12,715 nucleotides of DNA from a bacterium (GTDB lineage: Bacteria; UBA9089; UBA9088): the NCBI GenBank assembly GCA_040756715.1, contig JBFLYE010000207.1, positions 1-12,715 on the forward strand, written 5' to 3'. A program made the position numbers and the translations under genes. The notes beneath the pieces are model-generated. The model saw only the letters and a list, made by a program, of their open reading frames with translations. It searched no databases and was not told the origin of the DNA. Below, one piece after another: positions 1-6,854 of the stretch. Positions within the stretch are counted from its first letter, which is position 1. The number at the start of each line of letters is the position of its first letter.

Positions 1-57
1 ACAGATAAACACACCCTATCTATTTTTGCACTAAGTGATGGAAGATACTATAAATAA
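1..57 (+). CDS. C-terminal end of an upstream gene (partial)
   Basis: Reading from base 1, one frame stays open for 18 codons and ends at TAA (55-57). The residues are TDKHTLSIFALSDGRYYK, a believable soluble-protein C-terminus. The gene would start left of the window and lie on the same strand as glgC, 114 bases before its start. The piece is too short to name, and an 18-codon open frame can arise by chance, so this is tentative. Confidence 0.35.
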   Translation, partial: TDKHTLSIFALSDGRYYK

Positions 58-96
58 AAGCACTTTATCAAAGGAAGCTTAAACACATACAAAAAC

Positions 97-132
97 TTAA
101 CTGTTAAACCAGCAAAACACATATGCTATAAT
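97..132 (+). promoter_or_regulatory. Candidate promoter for the glgC-led array
   Basis: A perfect TATAAT lies at 127-132, directly preceded by TGC (124-126), an extended -10 element. A weak -35 (TTAAAC, 104-109) sits 17 bases upstream. Transcription would start near 139-140, giving a leader of about 30 bases. An 11-base palindrome, TTAACTGTTAA (97-107), overlaps the -35 and could be an operator half-site, but a palindrome this short may be chance. The position in the AT-rich gap before glgC supports the call. Confidence 0.6.
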
Positions 133-171
133 TTATTGCAAATTCCTAAAAAGAAGGTGTAAAATATATCT

Positions 172-1386
172 ATGATTACGAAAAAGGTTTTAACCTTTGT
201 TTTGGCAGGTGGAAAGGGCGATAGGCTCTATCCCTTGACCAGGGATAGGGCAAAGCCAGCTGTGCCATTTGGTGGAATCTATAGAATAATAGATTTTACC
301 CTATCCAATTGCATACATTCAGGTCTTAGAAAGATCTATGTCCTTATTCAATATAAATCGTATTCTCTAATGAGGCATTTAAAGATGGGATGGGATTTTT
401 TTGACAGAGAGCTAGGTGAGTTTATTGATGCCCTTCCTGCCCAGATGAGGGTATCTAATGATTGGTATCAGGGAACAGCCGATGCAATATATCAAAACCT
501 CTATTTTGTTGACCGGGAAGACCCAGAGTTTATCCTTATCTTGGCAGGAGACCATATCTATAAAATGGATTATTCAAAGATGATAAATTTTCATATAGAA
601 AAAAACTCCGATGCAACTGTTGGTGCCTTACCCGTTCCTATTGAAACAGTACATCATTATGGGATTATGGAGACAGGAGAAGATAATAGAATTACATCCT
701 TCTATGAAAAACCAGATAGGGCTTTTGTGGAAAGGATACCAAATTTTTATGCCTCAATGGGCATATATCTATTTAATAGAAAATTCATTGGGGATGTTTT
801 AGAAGATGATGCAAAGAGAAAGACAAGCCATGACTTTGGAAAGGATATCCTTCCATTTCTTATAGAAAAAAAGGCAAATATCTATGCCTATCCATTTATT
901 GACGAAAATAAGAAAGAGGTCTTATACTGGAGAGATATTGGAACACTTGATGCATATTATGAAGCAAGTATGGATTTAGTCTCTGTAAGTCCAATATTCA
1001 ACCTTTATGACAAGGAATGGCAAATTCATACATACTATGAACCAGCACCACCCGCAAAGACTGTATTTGCCAATGAAGCAGAGGGAAGGATAGGAATAGC
1101 CCTTGATTCCATTATATCACCAGGTGCTATTATAAGTGGAGGAAGGGTTGAAAGGTCAGTAATATCGCCATATGCAAGGATTCATAGCTATACAGATATA
1201 AGGGAGTCTGTGATTATGGATAATGTTGAGATTGGAAGGTATTCAAAGATAAAGAGGGCAATTATAGACAAGAATTGCTATATTTCTCCCAATACAATTA
1301 TTGGTTATGATGAAGAAGGGGATAAAAAAAGGTTTTTTGTAACCGAAAAGGGGATTGTGGTTATCCCAAGGAATACAAAAATTTAA
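172..1386 (+). CDS. glgC: Glucose-1-phosphate adenylyltransferase (ADP-glucose pyrophosphorylase)
   Basis: Makes ADP-glucose and pyrophosphate from ATP and glucose-1-phosphate, the committed cytosolic step of bacterial glycogen synthesis. The nucleotidyltransferase domain (about 5-275) opens with the signature LAGGKGDRLYPLT (11-23) and continues with RAKPAVPFGG (26-35), WYQGTADAI (98-106), AGDHIYKMDY (125-134, Asp127 the likely metal and catalytic aspartate) and YEKP (178-181). WRDIGTLDAYYEA follows, then a C-terminal left-handed beta-helix region (about 295-404) with hexapeptide-like repeats that in this family carries the allosteric site. At 404 residues it is slightly shorter than E. coli GlgC (431). 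The start at 172 has a GAAGGTG ribosome binding site at 153-159, 12 bases upstream. glgA follows after 12 bases, confirming a glycogen operon. Confidence 0.97.
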   Translation: MITKKVLTFVLAGGKGDRLYPLTRDRAKPAVPFGGIYRIIDFTLSNCIHSGLRKIYVLIQYKSYSLMRHLKMGWDFFDRELGEFIDALPAQMRVSNDWYQGTADAIYQNLYFVDREDPEFILILAGDHIYKMDYSKMINFHIEKNSDATVGALPVPIETVHHYGIMETGEDNRITSFYEKPDRAFVERIPNFYASMGIYLFNRKFIGDVLEDDAKRKTSHDFGKDILPFLIEKKANIYAYPFIDENKKEVLYWRDIGTLDAYYEASMDLVSVSPIFNLYDKEWQIHTYYEPAPPAKTVFANEAEGRIGIALDSIISPGAIISGGRVERSVISPYARIHSYTDIRESVIMDNVEIGRYSKIKRAIIDKNCYISPNTIIGYDEEGDKKRFFVTEKGIVVIPRNTKI

Positions 1387-1398
1387 GGAGGAGGTAAG

Positions 1399-2805
1399 AT
1401 GAAGATTGTTTTTGCAACACCAGAGATGGTGCCTTATGCCAAGACCGGTGGTCTGGCTGATGTTTGTGGAGCCCTTTCTAAAGAGCTTTCCAAAAAGGAG
1501 GATGTTTGTGCATTCCTTCCAAACCACAGGGTTGTTGAGAAGGTAGCAAAAAAGAGAAAAAAGGTAATAGATTTTTCTATTAAGATGGGAGGTGATGAAG
1601 AGGCTGTCTCTATTGAGGTAACAGAAAACCTTGGCTTTCCTGTATTCCTGGTAGATTGCCCAAAATACTTTGATAGGGATTACCTTTATTCAACGCCAGA
1701 AGGTGATTATCCCGATAATGACAGGAGGTTTATCCTTTTTAATCTGGCTGTCCTAAAGGCAATAAAAGAGCTTAATATAAAACCAGAGGTCATTCATTGC
1801 CACGATTGGCAGACAGCTCTTATTCCAGTTTATATAAAGCTTAACCATGAGTATCAAGGGATAAAAAGCATCCTTACCGTCCACAACCTTGGCTATCAAG
1901 GTGTATTTCCAAAGGAGACCCTATACCTTGCCGGGTTTTCTGATAATGAATGGCATTACGAAAGGCTTGAATATTGGGGAAAATTCTCATTCCTCAAGGC
2001 AGGGCTTGTTTATTCAGATTTTATTACAACCGTAAGCCCAACCTATTCTAGAGAAATACAAACAAGCGAATTTGGCTTGGGGCTAGAGGGCGTATTAAGA
2101 AGCAGAGAAGGTTCATTGTTTGGCATCTTAAATGGAATAGATAACAATGAATGGAATCCAGAAAAGGATAAAGCAATATTTAATTATAGCTCAAAGAAGA
2201 TAAAGGACAAGGTTTTAAACAAGCTCTCTTTGCAGAAAAAGAATAGGCTGGTAGAGGATAAGGATATATTTTTAATGGGAATGACCACAAGGCTATGTGA
2301 CCAAAAGGGCCTTGATATAACATCATCTGCTATAGATGATATTATGAATATGGGAATTCAGCTTGTAATCCTTGGAACAGGAGAGGAGAAATACCATAAG
2401 CTATTTGAGGAGGTAGCTAAAAAATACAAGAAAAAGATAGGCATAAATATTAAATTTGATGATAAGCTGGCAAGGATGATCTATGCAGGATGTGATGCTT
2501 TCCTTATCCCCTCCAAATATGAACCTTGCGGTTTAACCCAAATGATCGCCTTAAGGTATGGAACAATCCCAATTGTTAGAAAAACCGGGGGGTTAGCTGA
2601 TACAATAAGGGAGGGAGAGAATGGATTTGTTTTTGAAAATCACACAAAGGAAGATCTTCTCTCTGCTATAAGAAGGGCTCATAATACATTCTCTGAGAAA
2701 AAAGCTTGGGCTAAAATGGTAAAGGATGGGATGAAAGAGGATTTTTCATGGAAAAGAAGCATGAAAGAATATGTTAATCTTTATAGAGAGGTGATAAAAT
2801 TATGA
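1399..2805 (+). CDS. glgA: Glycogen synthase (ADP-glucose-dependent, GT5)
   Basis: Transfers glucose from ADP-glucose to the non-reducing end of an alpha-1,4-glucan in the cytosol, using the product of GlgC encoded just upstream. The 468-residue length is normal for bacterial GlgA. The GT-B fold is marked by KTGGLADV (15-22), the N-terminal ADP-glucose-binding loop; by HCHDWQTAL and TVHNLGYQG in the N-terminal domain; and by EPCGLTQM and RKTGGLADTI in the C-terminal domain, the standard retaining-synthase signatures. The start follows a strong GGAGGAGG site (1387-1394). Its last codons overlap the protease start in an ATGA junction (2802-2805), so translation of the two is probably coupled. 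No branching enzyme (glgB) is present in this window. Confidence 0.97.
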   Translation: MKIVFATPEMVPYAKTGGLADVCGALSKELSKKEDVCAFLPNHRVVEKVAKKRKKVIDFSIKMGGDEEAVSIEVTENLGFPVFLVDCPKYFDRDYLYSTPEGDYPDNDRRFILFNLAVLKAIKELNIKPEVIHCHDWQTALIPVYIKLNHEYQGIKSILTVHNLGYQGVFPKETLYLAGFSDNEWHYERLEYWGKFSFLKAGLVYSDFITTVSPTYSREIQTSEFGLGLEGVLRSREGSLFGILNGIDNNEWNPEKDKAIFNYSSKKIKDKVLNKLSLQKKNRLVEDKDIFLMGMTTRLCDQKGLDITSSAIDDIMNMGIQLVILGTGEEKYHKLFEEVAKKYKKKIGINIKFDDKLARMIYAGCDAFLIPSKYEPCGLTQMIALRYGTIPIVRKTGGLADTIREGENGFVFENHTKEDLLSAIRRAHNTFSEKKAWAKMVKDGMKEDFSWKRSMKEYVNLYREVIKL

Positions 2806-4238
2806 AAAAATATCTTTATGCGGGAGTAATTGTTCTTCTTCTTTTCATTATTGGCACAGGGCTTAATCCCCTAAAGCCAAAGCCAGTAAATGGAGAGAAG
2901 GAAGAAAAAATAGAAAGCCTTATAAGCCTTGAAGATGCCTTTGTCTCTGTAGTAGAGAAAGTAAAACCATCTGTGGTTAATTTAAGCACCGAGACAAAGA
3001 TAAAGGTAAGGCCATTTAACCCTTTTGGGGATTTTTGGTTTAGAGACCCCTTCTTTGATGATTTCTTCAAGGATTTCTTTCCCAGGGAGAAAGAGAGGGA
3101 ATATACCCAGCAATCATTGGGTTCTGGTTTTATTGTTAATGAGAGGGGCTATATCCTTACAAACTATCATATGATAAAGGATGCAACAAAGATAAAGGTA
3201 ACCCTCCTTAATGGAAGAAAGTTTGATGCAAAGATTGTAGGAAGCGATGCAAAGACAGACTTAGCCTTGATAAAGATAGATTCAAATGGCTTACCGGTTG
3301 CAAGGCTTGGTGATTCGGATAAGGTAAAGGTTGGCTCCTGGGCAATCGCCATTGGAAACCCATTTGGCTTTAACCATACCGTAACCATCGGGGTAATTAG
3401 TGCAAAGGAAAGGACATTGCATATTGCAGAATATGAAAATTTCCTCCAGACCGATGCCTCTATAAACCCTGGGAATTCTGGTGGTCCCCTTGTCAACATA
3501 AAAGGAGAGGTAATCGGGATAAACACAGCCATTGTTGGTCAAGCACAGGGAATAGGATTTGCCATACCCATAAATATGGCAAAGAAGATAATTGGAGACC
3601 TCATTGAGCATGGAAAGGTTATCCGCGCCTGGCTTGGTATTTATATTCAGAATTTAACCGAAGAAATTGCAGAATCAATGGGACTTGAGGTTAAAGAGGG
3701 TGTTTTAGTTTCAGAGGTTATGAAAAATAGCCCAGCTGAGAAGGAAGGAATAAAAAGGGGTGATGTTATCATATCCATAGACAATGAGAAGGTTAAAACA
3801 AGCAAAGAATTGCAACAGAAGGTATTGAGCAAGGGTGTAGGAAAGGAGGTAGAGATTTCTCTTATAAGGGAAGGGAAGAGAATTACCCTAAGGGTAAAAT
3901 TGGAAAAGATGCCAGAGGAAAAAGAAGAGCCTTCAGAAAGCGGTGTCTTTGAATGGCTTGGGATGACCCTTCAAGAGCTTAATTCCGAAATTGCAGAGGA
4001 ATTTGGCTTTTCAAGGGATGAAAAGGGTATTCTTGTCTCTAATGTTTTGCAAGGAAGCAAAGCAGATATTGCAGGAATAAGAAGGGGTGATATTATAAAG
4101 GAAATTGATCGGGAGGAGATAACATCCCTTGATGAAATAAAGAAAAAGGCAGGAAAGATAAAAAAGAAAAATATCCTCTTTTTTATCAAAAGGGAGGGAT
4201 ATGTATTTTATACAACAATTGAAAGATCTAAAGATTGA
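2802..4238 (+). CDS. HtrA/Deg-type serine protease with two PDZ domains
   Basis: A Do-like protease of the cell envelope that degrades or refolds damaged exported proteins. Residues 4-21 form one hydrophobic segment, either an uncleaved anchor or a signal peptide, followed by a charged linker rich in Phe and Asp (71-93). The trypsin-like domain (about 103-270) has the complete triad: His123 in TNYHMIKDA, Asp153 in KTDLALIKID and Ser226 in NPGNSGGPL. PDZ1 spans about 275-368 (GVLVSEVMKNSPAEKEGIKRGD, 300-321, in part) and PDZ2 about 383-473 (NVLQGSKADIAGIRRGDII). The 478-residue length fits DegP/DegQ-type enzymes; which paralogue it represents cannot be decided. It starts inside the glgA stop (ATGA) with an AGAGGTG site at 2787-2793. 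Its place between glycogen and ATP synthase genes suggests shared transcription rather than shared function. Confidence 0.95.
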   Translation: MKKYLYAGVIVLLLFIIGTGLNPLKPKPVNGEKEEKIESLISLEDAFVSVVEKVKPSVVNLSTETKIKVRPFNPFGDFWFRDPFFDDFFKDFFPREKEREYTQQSLGSGFIVNERGYILTNYHMIKDATKIKVTLLNGRKFDAKIVGSDAKTDLALIKIDSNGLPVARLGDSDKVKVGSWAIAIGNPFGFNHTVTIGVISAKERTLHIAEYENFLQTDASINPGNSGGPLVNIKGEVIGINTAIVGQAQGIGFAIPINMAKKIIGDLIEHGKVIRAWLGIYIQNLTEEIAESMGLEVKEGVLVSEVMKNSPAEKEGIKRGDVIISIDNEKVKTSKELQQKVLSKGVGKEVEISLIREGKRITLRVKLEKMPEEKEEPSESGVFEWLGMTLQELNSEIAEEFGFSRDEKGILVSNVLQGSKADIAGIRRGDIIKEIDREEITSLDEIKKKAGKIKKKNILFFIKREGYVFYTTIERSKD

Positions 4239-4265
4239 AATATTGAAGGTCTTTTCTTATATACT
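4235..4265 (+). promoter_or_regulatory. Candidate internal promoter before the ATP synthase genes
   Basis: TTGAAA (4235-4240) lies upstream of TATACT (4260-4265), a 19-base spacer; an alternative -10, TATATA (4258-4263), gives the ideal 17. It falls in the 33-base gap after the protease stop. Transcription would start close to 4272, the first base of the next start codon, so the transcript might be almost leaderless. AT-rich gaps often contain such matches by chance. Confidence 0.35.
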
Positions 4266-4271
4266 TTTTAG

Positions 4272-4502
4272 ATGAATTTAGAAGGGGCACTTTCTATTAT
4301 TTTAGGATGCCTAATCAGCGCTTTTAACCTCTTATTTCTTTTAAGAAGCCAAAAGAATGGTTTTCTTATATTTATAAAGTATATCCTTTTTTCTTTTGTT
4401 ATTCTTTTTTCTCTTTATCTTAAGCTAAGCCCAATTTTTCTAGCCATTGGCTTTGCTTTATTTCCTTTATTCATCGCTCTTTGGGCTATAAATAAAAGAT
4501 GA
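4272..4502 (+). CDS. atpI: AtpI-like ATP synthase accessory membrane protein
   Basis: A 76-residue, almost wholly hydrophobic protein with probably three membrane spans (about 6-24, 33-50 and 54-72), separated by a short basic loop (RSQKNG, 25-30) and ending in NKR. Identity rests mainly on position and size: it directly precedes atpB, with which it shares an ATGA overlap (4499-4502), as AtpI does in many bacteria. AtpI-family proteins are thought to help c-ring assembly or Mg2+ supply to the complex. The N-terminal GALSIILGCLISAFNLLFL resembles that family's glycine-containing first helix. An in-frame TAG immediately precedes the ATG, so the start cannot lie further upstream. No Shine-Dalgarno sequence is visible at usual spacing. 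Confidence 0.65.
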   Translation: MNLEGALSIILGCLISAFNLLFLLRSQKNGFLIFIKYILFSFVILFSLYLKLSPIFLAIGFALFPLFIALWAINKR

Positions 4503-5257
4503 AAGAACATGAACATTCGCCTCTTATCTGGTTTATCCATAATGTTTCTGAGAACCCTATTGCTATGACAGGGGTTGTATCTTTTATCATTATTGTTCTT
4601 GCCCTTCTTGCCACAAGGAATTTAAAGGAAAAGCCAGGGAGGCTTCAGAATTTCTTTGAGCTTTTTATAGAGGCTGTTTTGTCTTTTATTACAGCCATAA
4701 TGGGAGAGCATGGAAAGCCATTCCTTCCCCTTTTTGGAACACTTGCTATATTTATCCTTTTCTCAAACCTAGTTGGTCTTATCCCTGGTTGTGGCTCTCC
4801 CACAGGAAATTGGAATACAACAATTGGCCTGGCACTTGCTGTATTCTTTACCACGCATTATATGGGGATAAGAAAAAAGGGGCTTAACTACCTTTCCCAT
4901 TTTCTCTTTCCCATAAGGTTCTGGAGAAATAATTTATGGCTTTTACCCCTTAATATTTTGGCTGATATTTTATTTATGATCATCCACCTTATGGGTGAGC
5001 TTGCCAAGCCATTTTCATTATCACTTAGGCTATTTGTCAATATGTTCTCAAAGCATACCACCCTTCTTTGCTTATCCTTTGTGGTTGTTTTATTCGCCAA
5101 GAAGCCCATTCTTTATGTTTTAACGATGTTTATCCCTGTTTTATTGCCAGTAGCAATAATGGCTCTGGGAATAATAACCTGTTGCGTTCAAACATTGGTA
5201 TTTTTTCTTCTTTCTATAATTTATGTTGATTTAGCAATGGAGGAAACAGAGCATTGA
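4499..5257 (+). CDS. atpB: F-type ATP synthase subunit a
   Basis: The membrane stator subunit that provides the ion half-channels beside the c-ring. The 252 residues form about six hydrophobic spans. The essential arginine is Arg177 within ELAKPFSLSLR (167-177), and the partner glutamine is probably Gln231 in CCVQTLVFFLLSIIYV. FSNLVGLIPG (88-97) is another family signature. The stretch after the arginine reads LFVNMFSKH, whereas the usual form is LFGN(M/I)xAG(H/E), so the normally conserved glycines are a valine and a serine-lysine pair. The start overlaps the AtpI-like gene and has no clear ribosome binding site of its own, so translation is probably coupled. Unusually, the c-subunit gene begins 308 bases downstream, with two tiny reading frames between. 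Confidence 0.95.
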   Translation: MKEHEHSPLIWFIHNVSENPIAMTGVVSFIIIVLALLATRNLKEKPGRLQNFFELFIEAVLSFITAIMGEHGKPFLPLFGTLAIFILFSNLVGLIPGCGSPTGNWNTTIGLALAVFFTTHYMGIRKKGLNYLSHFLFPIRFWRNNLWLLPLNILADILFMIIHLMGELAKPFSLSLRLFVNMFSKHTTLLCLSFVVVLFAKKPILYVLTMFIPVLLPVAIMALGIITCCVQTLVFFLLSIIYVDLAMEETEH

Positions 5258-5265
5258 AGCAGAAG

Positions 5266-5273
5266 AAAGGAGG
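5266..5273 (+). promoter_or_regulatory. Strong ribosome binding site for the first small ORF
   Basis: AAAGGAGG lies 8 bases before ATG 5282, a near-ideal match and spacing. It is the main evidence that the short reading frame after atpB is translated. No gene longer than 60 codons starts here. Confidence 0.7.
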
Positions 5274-5281
5274 CAGGGAAG

Positions 5282-5445
5282 ATGATGCTGGATGTTACAA
5301 AATATTTACTTACCTTTGGTGTATTTGGTAGCCTTCTTTCTGAAAAAGAATATCTTTTAAGCATGCAATTGTAATTTTTATAATCGCTCTCATAACATTT
5401 ATTATAGGACTATGTATTATTCCATCTAAAAAGGAGGGAAAATAA
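5282..5445 (+). CDS. Small two-helix membrane protein in two frames (-1 shift required)
   Basis: From ATG 5282, behind a strong AAAGGAGG, the frame reads MMLDVTKYLLTFGVFGSLLS and closes after 30 residues at TAA 5372-5374. The -1 frame, open from after TGA 5341-5343, carries a clear second membrane helix, HAIVIFIIALITFIIGLCII, then a basic tail (PSKKEGK) and TAA 5443-5445; it has no ATG, GTG or TTG start of its own. Joining the frames at the A5 run (5343-5347, within GAAAAAG) gives a 54-residue protein with two hydrophobic spans. The -1 frame's stop overlaps the next start as TAATG, as the true end of a gene would. The shift may be a real mutation, a sequencing or assembly error in the A run, or programmed slippage on the AAA codon. 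I do not recognise the family. The position, between subunits a and c, suggests a membrane role near F0, but that is inference. Confidence 0.5.
5431..5437 (+). promoter_or_regulatory. Ribosome binding site for the second small ORF
   Basis: AAGGAGG lies 7 bases before ATG 5445, a perfect core at good spacing. It sits inside the 3' end of the preceding reading frame and, with the TAATG overlap, supports translation of the 34-residue ORF. Confidence 0.65.
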
Positions 5446-5549
5446 TGGAAATACTTTTTGCTGCCCTGGTGACAATTTTGATTATGGGTAGAGTTGTCCT
5501 TATTGTCTCTTATCGGGAAGACCATCCCAGAAAAAAAGAAACAAAATAA
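5445..5549 (+). CDS. 34-residue single-span membrane protein between atpB and atpE
   Basis: The frame reads [19 protein letters not shown], then [15 protein letters not shown], and ends at TAA 5547-5549. Residues 3-22 form one hydrophobic helix, broken only by Gly15-Arg16, and the last dozen residues are strongly charged and basic, so by the positive-inside rule the C-terminus should face the cytoplasm. It starts with a one-base overlap (TAATG) with the preceding frame, has an AAGGAGG at ideal spacing, and ends 16 bases before the atpE start. I do not recognise it; the size and shape recall small accessory subunits of membrane complexes. A chance ORF is possible but less likely given the signals. 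Confidence 0.5.
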   Translation: MEILFAALVTILIMGRVVLIVSYREDHPRKKETK

Positions 5550-5550
5550 A

Positions 5551-5558
5551 GGAGGAGG
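5551..5558 (+). promoter_or_regulatory. Ribosome binding site that fixes the atpE start
   Basis: GGAGGAGG ends 7 bases before ATG 5566. The same frame is open back to an ATG at 5494, but the extra 24 residues would be charged and lack c-subunit character, and they overlap the small ORF before it. The start at 5566 is therefore preferred. Confidence 0.85.
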
Positions 5559-5565
5559 TAAAAAT

Positions 5566-5829
5566 ATGGAAGCATTGATTGCGAGCGTTGTAACCGCAGG
5601 GTTTGTTTTGGGTTTAGCAGCATTTGCTGCTGCTTTAAGCCAGGGGAATGCAACGGCAAAGGCAGCCGAGGGAATGGCAAGGCAGCCAGAGGCATCCGGC
5701 AAGATCCAGACATTATTGATTCTTGGTCTTGCCTTTATGGAATCTCTGGTTCTCTATGTCTTGCTTATCTCAATGCTCTTGCTCTTTGTCTTTGCAAAGC
5801 CATTACTTGATAAAGTATTAGGTGGGTAA
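5566..5829 (+). CDS. atpE: F-type ATP synthase subunit c
   Basis: The 87-residue proteolipid that oligomerises into the rotor ring and carries the coupling ion. Helix 1 is about 4-24, the polar loop contains the signature ARQPE (38-42), and helix 2 is about 48-78 with the ion-binding Glu59 in [10 protein letters not shown]. Aligned without gaps to the Ilyobacter tartaricus c subunit (offset 6), Gln26, Glu59, Ser60 and Tyr64 match its Na+-site residues Gln32, Glu65, Ser66 and Tyr70, while Leu61 replaces Thr67. At the usual GxGxGxG helix-packing positions it has Ala19, Ala21, Ala23 and Ser25. The start is chosen from GGAGGAGG at 5551-5558. Its stop overlaps the atpF start as TAATG. Family assignment is secure; the coupling ion is inference. 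Confidence 0.96.
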   Translation: MEALIASVVTAGFVLGLAAFAAALSQGNATAKAAEGMARQPEASGKIQTLLILGLAFMESLVLYVLLISMLLLFVFAKPLLDKVLGG

Positions 5830-6323
5830 TGATTGAGATAAACCCCTGGATGATTTTTGTTCAGTTCATAAGCTTTTTAGTGCTTATGGCTGTTCTGGCA
5901 AGGTTTCTCTTTTCTCCTTTGGCAAAATTTATTGAGAAAAGGAGGGAGGAGATAAACAATACATTTTCCCTTATAAATGAGGAGAAAAAGAAATCAGGAG
6001 AGTTAATAGAAAAAGCAGAAAAAAGGCTTAAGGATGCAGGGGATGAGGCAAAGAAAATAATAGAAAAGGCTATAAAGGAGGGAGAGGTAGCGAAGGATGA
6101 GATATTAAAAAAAGCAAAGCAGGAAGCAGAAACAATGGCACAATCAATCCTTACCAATGCAAAGCAGGAGATAAAGAAGGAGAAACAAAATGCAATTTCT
6201 TATATAGCAAAGATCTCTGTTGCCATAGCAGGTAAATTAACAAAGGAGGTTATTGATGAAAAAAAGGCAGATGCTTTGCTTTCTGAATTTATAAGAGAGA
6301 TCAAAGAGGAGGATGTTAAATGA
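5829..6323 (+). CDS. atpF: F-type ATP synthase subunit b
   Basis: The peripheral stalk subunit that links F0 to the F1 head and resists rotor torque. The 164 residues begin with a single membrane span (about 8-28, WMIFVQFISFLVLMAVLARF), followed by SPLAKFIEKRREEI, the typical b-subunit junction. The rest is a long, highly charged helix rich in Lys, Glu and Ala, predicted to form the dimeric coiled coil, ending in a region (about 125-164) expected to bind delta. It starts by TAATG overlap with atpE and has only a weak GGTGGG upstream, so it is probably coupled to atpE translation. Only one b-type gene is present, consistent with a homodimer. Confidence 0.95.
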   Translation: MIEINPWMIFVQFISFLVLMAVLARFLFSPLAKFIEKRREEINNTFSLINEEKKKSGELIEKAEKRLKDAGDEAKKIIEKAIKEGEVAKDEILKKAKQEAETMAQSILTNAKQEIKKEKQNAISYIAKISVAIAGKLTKEVIDEKKADALLSEFIREIKEEDVK

Positions 6324-6853
6324 TAAGAAAAGAGAGGATAGCGAAGAGATTTGCCAAGGCATTCTTTGAAATGGTAAAGGAAAAAAGATTAGAGGAAAAT
6401 CAAAGTGGATTATTAAAAATATCCTCTGTGATAAGTGAAAATCCTAAAATCCTTAAGGTTTTTTCAAATCCAGCAATTTCTTTCTCTCTAAAGATGGATT
6501 TTCTTAAAAATCTTTTTGAAAATCTGTCAGATGAGCTTGCAAGGTTTATATTTCTCCTCATTGAAAAGCAGAGGCTTAATCTCCTTCCCCAAATACTGCT
6601 CTATTTTAATAAGACGCTTGACAGCGAAAAGAAAAGGATAAGGGTTATCCTTACCTCAGCCTTTGAGGTAAAGGAGGAATTAAAAAAGATGCTTATTGAA
6701 AAATTAAAGCAAATATTGAAAAAAGAGGTTATTCTTGATATAAATATAGACAAAGCTATAATTGGAGGAGGAATCCTTGAAATTGGCTCAAAGAGAATAG
6801 ATGGCTCTATCCTTGGCTATTTAAAAAGGATAGAAAAAACAATCACAGGATAA
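6320..6853 (+). CDS. atpH: F-type ATP synthase subunit delta
   Basis: Joins the b stalk to the top of the alpha3-beta3 head. The 177-residue length is typical. The N-terminal helical domain (about 1-105) starts [13 protein letters not shown], in place of the common RYAxAL pattern, and contains [15 protein letters not shown]. The C-terminal domain includes VILTSA and the conserved tail pattern [17 protein letters not shown] (147-163). The start overlaps the atpF stop as ATGA, with GAGGAGG (6306-6312) inside atpF at 7-base spacing. Its presence argues against this being an N-type (Na+) ATPase operon, which lacks delta. Confidence 0.94.
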   Translation: MIRKERIAKRFAKAFFEMVKEKRLEENQSGLLKISSVISENPKILKVFSNPAISFSLKMDFLKNLFENLSDELARFIFLLIEKQRLNLLPQILLYFNKTLDSEKKRIRVILTSAFEVKEELKKMLIEKLKQILKKEVILDINIDKAIIGGGILEIGSKRIDGSILGYLKRIEKTITG

Positions 6854-6854
6854 A

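Noticed and set aside
3167-3611. Two overlapping minus-strand frames opposite the protease domain
   Set aside because: Both are complements of the conserved HtrA catalytic region and show no independent coding features.
5494-5565. Upstream ATG at 5494 extending the c subunit by 24 residues
   Set aside because: The extension is charged, overlaps the 34-residue ORF in another frame, and has no ribosome binding site; ATG 5566 has GGAGGAGG at ideal spacing and gives a normal 87-residue c subunit.
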